Made by a program: the position numbers and the translations under genes. The notes under the pieces are model-generated. The model made no database searches and was not told where the DNA came from. It worked only from the letters and a program-made list of their open reading frames with translations. Source: Rhodothermota bacterium (GTDB lineage Bacteria; Hydrogenedentota; Hydrogenedentia; Hydrogenedentales; GCA-2746185). From it: 8,526 bases of DNA. Location of the stretch: assembly GCA_009885415.1 (NCBI GenBank), contig VFKU01000286.1, forward strand, positions 1-8,526. Reading direction: 5' to 3'. Of the stretch, positions 1 through 5,658 are shown one piece after another (position 1 is the first letter of the stretch; every line of letters starts with the position of its first letter).

Positions 1-1296
1 CTGCTCCCCCGCCGCGGACTTCTCGGACAGCGCGACGGCCTCGGCAACGCGCCCTTCGACCTCGCGCTCGCGAACGACGACGAGAACATGGCCGTCTTTC
101 TCCTCGAAGCCGGAGCGCCCTTCGCCGACGATCCCGTCCTTGCCGAACTCCGCATGGATCGTTGTGTCCAAAAAAATTGGGCCCTCGCAATTGATCGCAT
201 GATCGCGCAACTCGCCGCGCAACCGGGCCGCCACCAGGCCCTGCTCGATCGCGCCTATGCTCTCGCTTTCGCCGAAGGCAACATCGATCTCCTTGATCGC
301 TTTGCGGCCGCCGGCGCCAACGCGAACGGCCCGCTCGCCAGCGGCGTTTCCCAACTTTTCGCCGCCGCCGACTTCGGACACGAACACCTCGTCCAGCGCC
401 TCCTCGCCGCCGGCGCCGATCCAAACACCGCCGAACCGGGCTCCCGGTGGACGCCGCTGCATGCCGCCGCGATGAACCGAAAGCCCGGCGTAATCCAGCT
501 CCTGCTCGATAAAAGCGCCGACCCAAACGCCGCCGACGGTCTCCAGCGCACCCCGCTCCACCTCGCCGCGATCGCCGCCAATCCCAACATCGTCAACCGG
601 CTGCTCAAGGCCGGCGCAGATCCGGCCCGCCTCGATTACCTCGGCAATTCCGCCCTCCACTACGCTGCGCAATCCAGCAGTCTCCCCATCGTACGAAAGC
701 TCGCCGAAGCCGGTGCGCCACAAAGGCCCAACGCCGCCGGCCTCACGCCCTTCGACCTCGCCGGCGATGCACAGCCGGAAATCCTGGCCGCCCTTCAGCC
801 GCCCGTCCGCGCCGCCGCGCCGTCGCTCCCTGAAGGCTTCGACGCCCTGGCGCCGCTGCTCGCTTCCGATGCCTCGCCCGAGGCCGCCGCCACCGCCCGC
901 GAGCAATGGACCTCCGTCGCCGCGCAAGGCACACCCTTCCTCCACATTGCCGTCCAGGCCGCCTCGCTCGAGGCCGTCAAACGCCTGCTCGATGAAAATC
1001 CCGCGCGGCTCAGCGAACGCGATTCCGCCGGCTTCCTCCCCATACACCTCGCCGCCGAAATCACCGACACCGCCATCCTCCACGAACTCCTCGCCCGCGG
1101 CGCCGCCGTCAACGACAACCAGAACTCCGCGAAATGGACCCCCCTCCATTTCGCCGCCGCCACGGGAAACGCAAAAATCCTTCGCCTCCTCCTCGACAAA
1201 GGCGCCGACCGCTCCGCCCGCGACGGCCTCGACCATACCCCGGCCGACATCGCCCGCCAGGCGGGCAAGCCGGCCTCTCTCACCGCGCTGCAATGA
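1..1296 (+). CDS. Ankyrin-repeat protein, N-terminus beyond window
   Basis: The reading frame is open from base 1 and already encodes an ankyrin repeat there (D-G-L-G-N-A-P-F-D-L-A-L at residues 12-23). The ATG at 88 is therefore internal (residue 30) and the true start lies upstream. The visible 431 residues hold about nine or ten repeats with hallmarks such as T-P-L-H-A-A-A, T-P-L-H-L-A-A, S-A-L-H-Y-A-A and T-P-L-H-F-A-A, and G-A-D-P-N turns. They form two blocks separated by a Pro/Ala-rich linker of about 50 residues near residues 265-315. The second repeat position (about residues 42-75) is degenerate. Ankyrin repeats are protein-binding scaffolds; no catalytic or membrane domain is visible, and the partner and cell location cannot be told without the N-terminus. 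The protein ends within or just after a repeat. It lies 81 nt upstream of a co-directional reductase gene, which has its own promoter-like sequence, so an operon is uncertain. Confidence 0.93.
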   Translation: MLPRRGLLGQRDGLGNAPFDLALANDDENMAVFLLEAGAPFADDPVLAELRMDRCVQKNWALAIDRMIAQLAAQPGRHQALLDRAYALAFAEGNIDLLDRFAAAGANANGPLASGVSQLFAAADFGHEHLVQRLLAAGADPNTAEPGSRWTPLHAAAMNRKPGVIQLLLDKSADPNAADGLQRTPLHLAAIAANPNIVNRLLKAGADPARLDYLGNSALHYAAQSSSLPIVRKLAEAGAPQRPNAAGLTPFDLAGDAQPEILAALQPPVRAAAPSLPEGFDALAPLLASDASPEAAATAREQWTSVAAQGTPFLHIAVQAASLEAVKRLLDENPARLSERDSAGFLPIHLAAEITDTAILHELLARGAAVNDNQNSAKWTPLHFAAATGNAKILRLLLDKGADRSARDGLDHTPADIARQAGKPASLTALQ

Positions 1297-1312
1297 CCCG
1301 ATCGTCAGCGCG

Positions 1313-1341
1313 TTGATCTTCCACGCGCCACGCGCGATACT
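1313..1341 (+). promoter_or_regulatory. Candidate sigma-70 promoter for the aldo/keto reductase
   Basis: TTGATC (1313-1318) and GATACT (1336-1341) are separated by exactly 17 nt, each matching the sigma-70 consensus at four of six bases. A start near 1348 would give a leader of about 30 nt ending in a strong Shine-Dalgarno. The spacing supports it, but the hexamers are weak, so this is a candidate only. Confidence 0.4.
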
Positions 1342-1377
1342 GGAAGCATTCCGGCCCCTAGGCCAAGGAGGACACCC

Positions 1378-2436
1378 ATGGACACAAATTCATCCGACAT
1401 GGATCGCCGTAGTTTCCTGAAGACCGGCGCGCAACTCGCCGCCGGCGCCGCGATGCTCGGCGGCGTCCGCACCGCCCACGCCGCCGCACCCAAGACCAAG
1501 CAAATCACCCTCGCCGCCGGCATCCCCACCCGGCCCTTCGGCAAGACCGGCCACGTCCTCCCCGTCCTCGGCCACGGCGGCTCCGCCATGGTCGATAGCT
1601 GGGCCTCGGCCTACATGGTCAAGCTCGACTCCCAGGAAGAGCGCGTCAAGATGGTCCGCCACGCCTACGACAAAGGCATCCGCTACTTCGACACCGCCCG
1701 CGTCTACAGCGAAAGCGAGCGCATCATGGGCGCCGCGCTCAAAGACGTCCGCGAAAACGTCTTCATCGCTACCAAAGTCGCCGACCCCAAACCCGAAAAC
1801 ACCCGCAAGAGTCTCGAGACTTCCCTCAAAGAACTCGGCACCGACTACGTCGACTGCCTCCAGATTCACAGCCCCGTCACCGAGGCCGTCGGCGCCGACG
1901 GCGCCATGAAGGTCTACGAACAGATCGCCAAACTCCGCGACGAAGGCCTCGTCCGCTTCATCGGCCTCACCACCCACATCGTCTTTGAAGACGTATACAA
2001 AATGATCGACACTGGCCTCTTCGACCAAGTCCTCCTCGCCAAAGGCTACATGCGCCGCTCCATGTTTACGCTGCTCTCCGAATCCAAACTCCAATGGCGC
2101 GACAAATGTATCGACCGCGCCCACGAGCTCGGCATGGCCATCGTCGCCATGAAAGTCATGGGCGCCAACCTCCTCGGCCAAGGCAGCCGCACCCTCGTCC
2201 CCACCGCCGATCCCGCCCTCGCGGCCAAAGTCCCGCCCGCCGCACTCCGCTTCGTTCTCGCCGACCCCCGCATCGCCATGCTCAATGTCGGCGTCTCCAC
2301 CCGCTCCGACATCGACGACAACCTCGCCACCATGACCGCCGACACCACCCTCACCGACACCGACAAAACCGTCCTCGCCTCATACTCCGAGCTCGTCTAC
2401 AACAGCGACCACGTAAAGGCCATGAAAATCACCTAA
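1378..2436 (+). CDS. Tat-signal aldo/keto reductase
   Basis: The 352-residue protein is an aldo/keto reductase, a TIM-barrel family that uses NAD(P)H to reduce aldehydes and ketones. The catalytic tetrad is visible: D105 and Y110 in F-D-T-A-R-V-Y, K133 in A-T-K-V, and H164 in L-Q-I-H-S. The C-terminal cofactor loop V-G-V-S-T-R-S-D-I-D-D-N-L (residues 305-316 or so) is the usual family motif. The N-terminus is a twin-arginine signal: D-R-R-S-F-L-K at 9-15, an Ala/Gly-rich hydrophobic stretch, and a likely cleavage site after A-H-A at 33-35. AAGGAGG at 1365-1371, six bases before the ATG at 1378, fixes this start over the ATG at 1399. No C-terminal Cys cluster is present, so it is not the 4Fe-4S-bearing subtype. 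The substrate is unknown. Export of a nicotinamide enzyme implies that the cofactor is bound before translocation, as known for glucose-fructose oxidoreductase. Confidence 0.93.
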   Translation: MDTNSSDMDRRSFLKTGAQLAAGAAMLGGVRTAHAAAPKTKQITLAAGIPTRPFGKTGHVLPVLGHGGSAMVDSWASAYMVKLDSQEERVKMVRHAYDKGIRYFDTARVYSESERIMGAALKDVRENVFIATKVADPKPENTRKSLETSLKELGTDYVDCLQIHSPVTEAVGADGAMKVYEQIAKLRDEGLVRFIGLTTHIVFEDVYKMIDTGLFDQVLLAKGYMRRSMFTLLSESKLQWRDKCIDRAHELGMAIVAMKVMGANLLGQGSRTLVPTADPALAAKVPPAALRFVLADPRIAMLNVGVSTRSDIDDNLATMTADTTLTDTDKTVLASYSELVYNSDHVKAMKIT

Positions 2437-2445
2437 CGCACCGTA

Positions 2446-2466
2446 GCATGGGCGGCCCGCCCATGC
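2446..2466. repeat. Short palindromic repeat (REP-like)
   Basis: A near-perfect palindrome begins ten bases after the reductase stop codon: arm GCATGGGC, centre GGCCC, arm GCCCATGC (up to 10 bp of pairing around a single centre base). There is no T-run, so it is not a classic terminator by itself. Palindromes of this GCATGGGC...GCCCATGC type recur, to my recollection, in genomes of Planctomycetota and Verrucomicrobiota; I could not check this. Confidence 0.6.
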
Positions 2467-2493
2467 GCGCCAGAATGTAAACAATGTAAACAA

Positions 2494-2536
2494 AGTCCCC
2501 GGAAGCCATCTCGCCTCCGGGGACTCTTTATTTTCT
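2494..2536. terminator. Bidirectional rho-independent terminator
   Basis: A perfect 10-bp stem (AGTCCCCGGA at 2494-2503 with TCCGGGGACT at 2516-2525) closes a 12-nt loop. On the + strand it is followed by a T-rich tract (TTTATTTTCT, from 2527), which ends the aldo/keto reductase transcript. On the minus strand it is followed by a T-rich run made by the complement of two tandem AATGTAAAC units (2474-2491). It therefore suits the convergent minus-strand gene ending at 2557 as well. Confidence 0.85.
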
Positions 2537-2556
2537 ACCCAGTTCCGATAGAGCCA

Positions 2557-3084
2557 CTATTTCTTCAAATCGTCCGCGCCGGCGAATAGACCCTCCAAGA
2601 TCCCCTCACCGCCCTCCGGAGCGCTCACCCGCAGCGACATCGGCTTGCCTGACGGGAACGCCAGCTCAAAATTCAAGAACGGACAACACGCACGCTCCAT
2701 CTCGACGAACGACACCACCTCCGCCGCATGACCGTGCGCGAACTCGACCTGCACCGCGCCCTTGCTCCGTTCCACGCGCGTTGCCGATTTGCTCAACAAG
2801 GCGCGAACCTCTTTCGAGCGTTTGCGTTGATCCGCGCTGGTCATCGAACACGCCACCACCGGTGCTGCCCCGCTCGTTCCCTCGAGCGCCGGCATCCGCG
2901 TCGCTTTCGACAGCCCGCCGGCCGCCCCGGCCTTCGCCGGCACGCAACACGGATCGACCCCCGCCTTTGCGGCCGGCGTCTTCGCATCCTCCGCAGCGCA
3001 CACCACCCGCTCGAATCGCCACCACCCGCCCAGCGATGCCACCGCAAACGCCAACATCGCTCCAAACACGATCGCCTTCATCAT
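2557..3084 (-). CDS. Exported Cys-rich protein with ERxCCPF motif, MerR-linked
   Basis: A 175-residue protein with an N-terminal hydrophobic segment (about residues 4-20), read as a Sec signal or membrane anchor. No lipobox precedes C29. A low-complexity Ala/Lys linker carries a vicinal pair C46-C47. The C-terminal domain begins near C79 (A-C-S-M) and holds E-R-A-C-C-P-F at 130-136, then L-N-F-E-L. This domain layout (leading Cys, then ERxCCPFxxF) recalls small proteins encoded near mercury-resistance and MerR genes; that link is from memory. Two Cys pairs plus C79 and the export signal suggest binding of a soft metal ion outside the cytoplasm, which is inference. The start is taken at 3084 because GGAGG at 3093-3097 sits eight bases upstream; the ATG at 3099 overlaps that ribosome site and is unlikely. 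The gene is divergent from a MerR regulator with a shared operator and is probably its target. Its biochemical role is unknown. Confidence 0.85.
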   Translation of the reverse strand: MMKAIVFGAMLAFAVASLGGWWRFERVVCAAEDAKTPAAKAGVDPCCVPAKAGAAGGLSKATRMPALEGTSGAAPVVACSMTSADQRKRSKEVRALLSKSATRVERSKGAVQVEFAHGHAAEVVSFVEMERACCPFLNFELAFPSGKPMSLRVSAPEGGEGILEGLFAGADDLKK

Positions 3085-3092
3085 CGAACGAA

Positions 3093-3097
3093 CCTCC
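3093..3097 (-). promoter_or_regulatory. Ribosome binding site deciding the start at 3084
   Basis: GGAGG (minus strand) lies eight bases before the ATG at 3084 and eleven before the next ATG at 3081. The longer alternative start at 3099 would place the ATG directly on this site, so it is disfavoured. Confidence 0.7.
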
Positions 3098-3130
3098 ATT
3101 TTCGCCGCACGTCTTCGCTGAATCTGCTAG

Positions 3131-3162
3131 AGTATAAACCGTAGACCCTAGTCCACGGTCAA
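3131..3162 (-). promoter_or_regulatory. MerR-type operator/promoter with 20-bp spacer
   Basis: On the minus strand, -35 TTGACC (3162-3157) and -10 TATACT (3136-3131) are separated by 20 bp. This is the overlong spacer typical of promoters activated by MerR-family regulators through DNA untwisting. The spacer is filled by a 22-bp dyad (3138-3159) of form ACCGT-N-GAC-N4-GTC-N-ACGGT with 8 bp matched per half. It faces the Cys-rich protein gene, with a predicted start near 3124. The adjacent MerR gene reads the other way from the same 95-bp region, so autoregulation is likely. Confidence 0.88.
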
Positions 3163-3179
3163 TACCCCGGAGACGGCTC

Positions 3180-3602
3180 ATGCTCATCGGCGAACTCGTT
3201 CAACTGGCAGGAGTTACGCGAGACACCATCCGCTACTACGAGCGCCGCGGACTACTCGAAGTCACCCACCGCCGCGAAAATCAATACAAAGAATACGCCC
3301 CAAACTCCCCCGAACGCCTCACCTTCATCCAAGACCTGCAAGACATGGGCTTCACCCTCGCCGAGACCCAAACCTTCCTCACCCTCATCGAACGCAACGC
3401 CGCCACCTGCGCCAACACCGGCCCCACCATCGCCGCGCGCCTCGCCGCCATCGACGACAAAATCGCCCGCCTACACGCGATGCGCGAGCGACTCGTGACA
3501 GCCTTCAAAGCATGTTCGCGCAGCCCCAAAGCGAGGAAATCCCCCTGCGCACCGATCGCCGGTGCGTTCAAAAAGTCCCGTAGCCGCAGCGCCGCTCGTT
3601 AA
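3180..3602 (+). CDS. MerR-family metal-responsive regulator
   Basis: A 140-residue regulator. The N-terminal winged helix-turn-helix shows the family signature (G-E-L-V-Q-L-A-G-V-T-R-D-T-I-R-Y-Y-E-R-R at 4-23, then G-L-L), followed by F-I-Q-D-L-Q-D-M-G-F-T-L-A-E at 49-62. A long dimerisation helix follows. Three cysteines sit where soft-metal MerR proteins carry ligands: C77 at the head of the helix, C112 35 residues on, and C123 in S-P-C-A-P-I-A. C77-C112 spacing equals that of Tn501 MerR C82-C117 as I recall it; the C112-C123 loop is two residues longer. This supports a thiophilic metal such as Hg, Pb or Cd, with the exact ion undetermined. GGAGA at 3169-3173, six bases before the ATG, supports the start. 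It should act on the dyad at 3138-3159 to activate the divergent gene. A short basic tail ends the protein, and its stop overlaps the convergent protoglobin stop. Confidence 0.93.
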   Translation: MLIGELVQLAGVTRDTIRYYERRGLLEVTHRRENQYKEYAPNSPERLTFIQDLQDMGFTLAETQTFLTLIERNAATCANTGPTIAARLAAIDDKIARLHAMRERLVTAFKACSRSPKARKSPCAPIAGAFKKSRSRSAAR

Positions 3603-4210
3603 ACCCCCGCCAGCGCTGGCTCCCACCCGCCCACCTGCATGGCCTGATAGTGCCGCGTGATCAGATCGTTCTGCAGCCAGAGCAACTTGTTAAATGCGCG
3701 GATCGTCTTCACTTCGGTCGCGCGATCAAGACCCAATCCTAAGATCGTGCTCAGCAGCGCGTCCGAGACAAAACCCATCAGCGCGTTCATCTGCACCAGC
3801 GGCACATCCAGCAGCGGGTTCCCCGCCTTCGGTGTGTGAATCTTCCCCACCAAGTCCAGATACTTCACCAACGATTCGTTGTAGTCCGCCGTGACCAGCT
3901 TCTCAAGATACTTCGCCAAGTGCGACTTCCTGAATTTGATCTGTTCATGTTCCTGCGTCAACGACTCCAGGTTCTCCGGCAGCGTCCCCTCATACCCAAA
4001 CTGCCGCGGCATGAAATGCCGCTTCGTCGAGTCGTAGCTGAACAACTTGTCGTACACCGCGTCCACCAGCGAAGGCACCAGCGGCGCAATCGCCCCCGCC
4101 GCCCCGTGAATCGTCTTCACGTCCTCCGGCCCGAACCCCATAAACTCCCCGAGATACCCAAAGCGATATCCCAAGTCCGACTCCAAACGCGCTTCATTAA
4201 TTTTTTTCAC
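3599..4210 (-). CDS. Protoglobin (single-domain haem protein)
   Basis: A 203-residue protein of the protoglobin family, close to the usual length of about 195. The region V-G-K-I-H-T-P-K-A-G at 121-130 gives the likely proximal haem ligand H125, followed by V-P-L-V-Q-M-N-A-L-M-G-F. Y53 in A-V-Y-D-K-L-F aligns by eye with the distal B10 tyrosine of Methanosarcina protoglobin. Protoglobins bind O2, CO and NO; here no signalling domain is fused, so it could be a gas-binding or redox protein, role unproven. The start is a GTG at 4210, with AAAGGA at 4220-4225 nine bases upstream. The in-frame TTG at 4288 would add 26 residues unlike the family. No clear promoter is seen upstream. The neighbours are a convergent MerR gene with overlapping stops and, 345 bp upstream, a co-directional SDR gene separated by a strong hairpin, so this gene is probably transcribed alone. 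Confidence 0.9.
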   Translation of the reverse strand: MKKINEARLESDLGYRFGYLGEFMGFGPEDVKTIHGAAGAIAPLVPSLVDAVYDKLFSYDSTKRHFMPRQFGYEGTLPENLESLTQEHEQIKFRKSHLAKYLEKLVTADYNESLVKYLDLVGKIHTPKAGNPLLDVPLVQMNALMGFVSDALLSTILGLGLDRATEVKTIRAFNKLLWLQNDLITRHYQAMQVGGWEPALAGV

Positions 4211-4219
4211 GCTGCGACA

Positions 4220-4225
4220 TCCTTT
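4220..4225 (-). promoter_or_regulatory. Ribosome binding site supporting a GTG start
   Basis: AAAGGA on the minus strand lies nine bases before the GTG at 4210. No better site precedes any upstream in-frame start, so it fixes the protoglobin N-terminus at M-K-K-I-N-E. Confidence 0.6.
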
Positions 4226-4490
4226 CTCGGAAAAACGCCGCCCTCGCGCCGCCACCGGATTCGTCAGGCGGAGACACATCGGGCCCAAATTAGTGCCCCA
4301 ACCGCAAGCCCCGTTCCGAAAGGGAAATATCGAGTTTTGGGCAGCTTTTGCGCGTTTCGCAAGGAAAAGTGCTCAACCGCTCTGCCGTGCCCTTGAGCGA
4401 AACTGCTCAGCCCGCGGTGTTCCGATGCCCAAAGTAGGCCGCCTCACGGATCGCCGCTCCCCGTACCCGTCGGCCGCGCCCATGCGAATT
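4226..4490. other. Gene-free stretch with small dyads upstream of protoglobin
   Basis: No convincing gene is seen here. A 15-bp dyad TTGCG-CGTTT-CGCAA lies at 4348-4362, and a looser inverted pair GCTCAA (4371-4376) with TTGAGC (4393-4398) follows. Either could be a regulator site for the protoglobin gene, whose start is about 140 bp away; neither matches an operator I can name with confidence. A short open frame at 4293-4553 has no ribosome site and no recognisable content. Confidence 0.4.
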
Positions 4491-4523
4491 CGCCGTGCCG
4501 GGGCAATCGGCCCCGGCACGGCG
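4491..4523 (-). terminator. Strong hairpin downstream of the SDR gene
   Basis: A perfect 14-bp stem (CGCCGTGCCGGGGC at 4491-4504 with its complement at 4510-4523) closes a 5-nt AATCG loop, starting 32 bases beyond the SDR stop codon. The sequence after it on the minus strand (AATTCGC) lacks a real T-run. It may therefore be an imperfect intrinsic terminator or a 3'-end stabiliser. It separates the SDR gene from the protoglobin gene. Confidence 0.65.
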
Positions 4524-4555
4524 AGTCTCGCCTGGTATTCAGACCGCAATTGACC

Positions 4556-5338
4556 TCAAACCGTCCCGCCACGCCCCACCATCGCCCCGCCGTCCACCAC
4601 CATAATCTCGCCCGTCACATACGACGCCTCGTTCGACGCCAGATACAAAGCCATAAAACCCACCTCGTCCGGCTCGGCAATCCGCGGGATCGGCTGCGTC
4701 TTCTCGATCGACTTCACCCGCTCCGGGTTCTCGTGGAAAAACGAACTGAAATCCGTCTTGATCAGCCCCGGCGCGATCGCGTTCACCCGCACGTTATGCA
4801 CGCCGAACTCCTGCGCCCAGCTCTTCGTCATCATGATCAGCCCCGCCTTCGTGAAGCTGTACAACAGCCCCTGATACTGCGGACGCAGCCCCGCGATCGA
4901 CACGATGTTGATGATCGATCCCCCCGATTTCCGCTGGATCATCTTCGGCACCGTCAGACGGATCAGACGCAACGCCGACTTCACATTCACATCCACCATC
5001 TTATCGACCATATCGTCCGTCACGTCCAGCGCCGGCCCCTGCCCGATGTTCGTCGCCGAGTTATTCACCAAAATGTCCACCGGCCCGAGCTGCTTCTCCG
5101 TCTCCTTCACCAAATTCTCCAGATCCTCCGGCCGCCCCACATGACACGCCACCGGCACGACCCGCCCCGGCAAGCCCTTGAACTCCGCCGCCGTAGCCTC
5201 CAAGTTCTCCATCTTCCGGCTAGCGATCACCACCCCCGCGCCAGCCTCCATAAACTTCCGGGCGATCGCCTTTCCAATCCCCCGCCCCCCGCCCGTAACA
5301 ATCGCCACCTTCCCCTTCAAACTGATCGATGCGCTCAT
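4556..5338 (-). CDS. SDR-family oxidoreductase, DHRS4-like
   Basis: A 260-residue classical short-chain dehydrogenase/reductase of normal length. The Rossmann nucleotide motif T-G-G-G-R-G-I-G is at 15-22, the N-N-S-A variant of NNAG at 92-95, and the catalytic tetrad is N118, S147, Y160 and K164 (Y-S-F-T-K). S-R-K at 40-42 after the second strand indicates NADP(H) preference. C-H-V-G at 65-68 replaces the usual D-V. Together with A-P-G-L-I-K-T at 189-195 and A-S-Y-V-T-G-E, this matches, from memory, the DHRS4 group of carbonyl/retinal reductases. The enzyme should be cytosolic and reduce or oxidise a carbonyl/alcohol pair; the substrate cannot be read from sequence. GGGAG nine bases and GAGG four bases upstream support the ATG at 5338. 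It is divergent from an MFS transporter gene, so a shared substrate is possible but unproven. Confidence 0.93.
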   Translation of the reverse strand: MSASISLKGKVAIVTGGGRGIGKAIARKFMEAGAGVVIASRKMENLEATAAEFKGLPGRVVPVACHVGRPEDLENLVKETEKQLGPVDILVNNSATNIGQGPALDVTDDMVDKMVDVNVKSALRLIRLTVPKMIQRKSGGSIINIVSIAGLRPQYQGLLYSFTKAGLIMMTKSWAQEFGVHNVRVNAIAPGLIKTDFSSFFHENPERVKSIEKTQPIPRIAEPDEVGFMALYLASNEASYVTGEIMVVDGGAMVGRGGTV

Positions 5339-5380
5339 GAAGCCTCACTCCCGAGTTGGTTTTCCCAAAAAAGTCCGCAC

Positions 5381-5409
5381 AGCATACCCCCCGATCCTCC
5401 AACCTCCAA
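5381..5409 (-). promoter_or_regulatory. Candidate promoter of the SDR gene
   Basis: On the minus strand, TTGGAG (5409-5404) and TATGCT (5386-5381) are 17 bp apart. Transcription would start near 5374, giving a leader of about 35 nt. The -35 matches poorly (three of six) and the -10 moderately (four of six). Confidence 0.35.
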
Positions 5410-5511
5410 ATCGCGCCGACCTGACGTGTCCGCAAGCTACTTCCCCCATGCCTCGATTTCACTCCCATTCATCCGGCCTCAATCTCAATCCCTTCCAACA
5501 ACGGTTTTTCT

Positions 5512-5631
5512 TTGCTTACTTTCTTTTTCTCAAAAAGAAAGTAAGGGGGTGTGCATGGATGCGTATACTGTTGGCTGAGGGGTGGCATGCTCGCCCCGAC
5601 CCCAAGCCACGGCCCGGCGGAAATGCTCGCC
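5512..5631. repeat. Hairpin plus composite dispersed-repeat candidate
   Basis: A perfect 14-bp stem (CTTACTTTCTTTTT at 5515-5528 with its complement at 5532-5545) has a 3-nt loop. It is followed by a G-run and then two direct copies of ATGCTCGCC (5587-5595 and 5623-5631). GTGGC (5582-5586) and GCCAC (5606-5610) add a further inverted pair. The hairpin lacks a following T-run in the direction of the MFS gene and is purine/pyrimidine-segregated, unlike ordinary terminators here. The whole looks like a mobile or dispersed non-coding repeat; confirmation needs other copies in the genome. Confidence 0.5.
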
Positions 5632-5658
5632 TTCACAAATTAGTTTACCTATTAACCA

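Larger units (their letters stand above)
5339..5658. other. Divergent intergenic region between SDR and MFS genes
   Basis: These 320 bases hold no credible gene. The left third carries the SDR leader and candidate promoter. The right half is less GC-rich and consists mainly of repeat-like sequence (5512-5631). A TATACT at 5564-5569 could be the -10 of the MFS gene but has no acceptable -35. The stretch just before the MFS start is AT-rich and lacks a Shine-Dalgarno. Confidence 0.5.

Noticed and set aside
713..1420. Second + strand frame across the ankyrin gene end, which could hint at a frameshift
   Set aside because: It is Pro/Ser/Arg-rich with no ankyrin motifs. The real frame keeps repeats right up to the stop at 1294-1296, so no frameshift is needed.
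1390..2181. Minus-strand open frame opposite the aldo/keto reductase
   Set aside because: Its Gly/Asp/Val/Glu-rich composition is the mirror of C-ending codons on the other strand; the + strand gene is complete and well supported.
2601..3084. Cys-rich protein as an organomercurial lyase (MerB) or MerP
   Set aside because: The ERxCCPF motif and the overall layout do not match the MerB catalytic Cys/Asp arrangement or the MerP GMTCxxC motif.
3085..3099. Upstream ATG at 3099 as start of the Cys-rich protein
   Set aside because: This ATG overlaps the GGAGG that serves the ATG at 3084, and the extra five residues add nothing to the signal peptide.
4211..4288. 26-residue N-terminal extension of the protoglobin from a TTG
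   Set aside because: It is basic and unlike the family, and a better placed AAAGGA supports the GTG at 4210.
4550..5578. Long + strand open frame antisense to the SDR gene
   Set aside because: Extremely Arg/His/Pro-rich with no domain, while the minus strand encodes a full SDR with all motifs intact.
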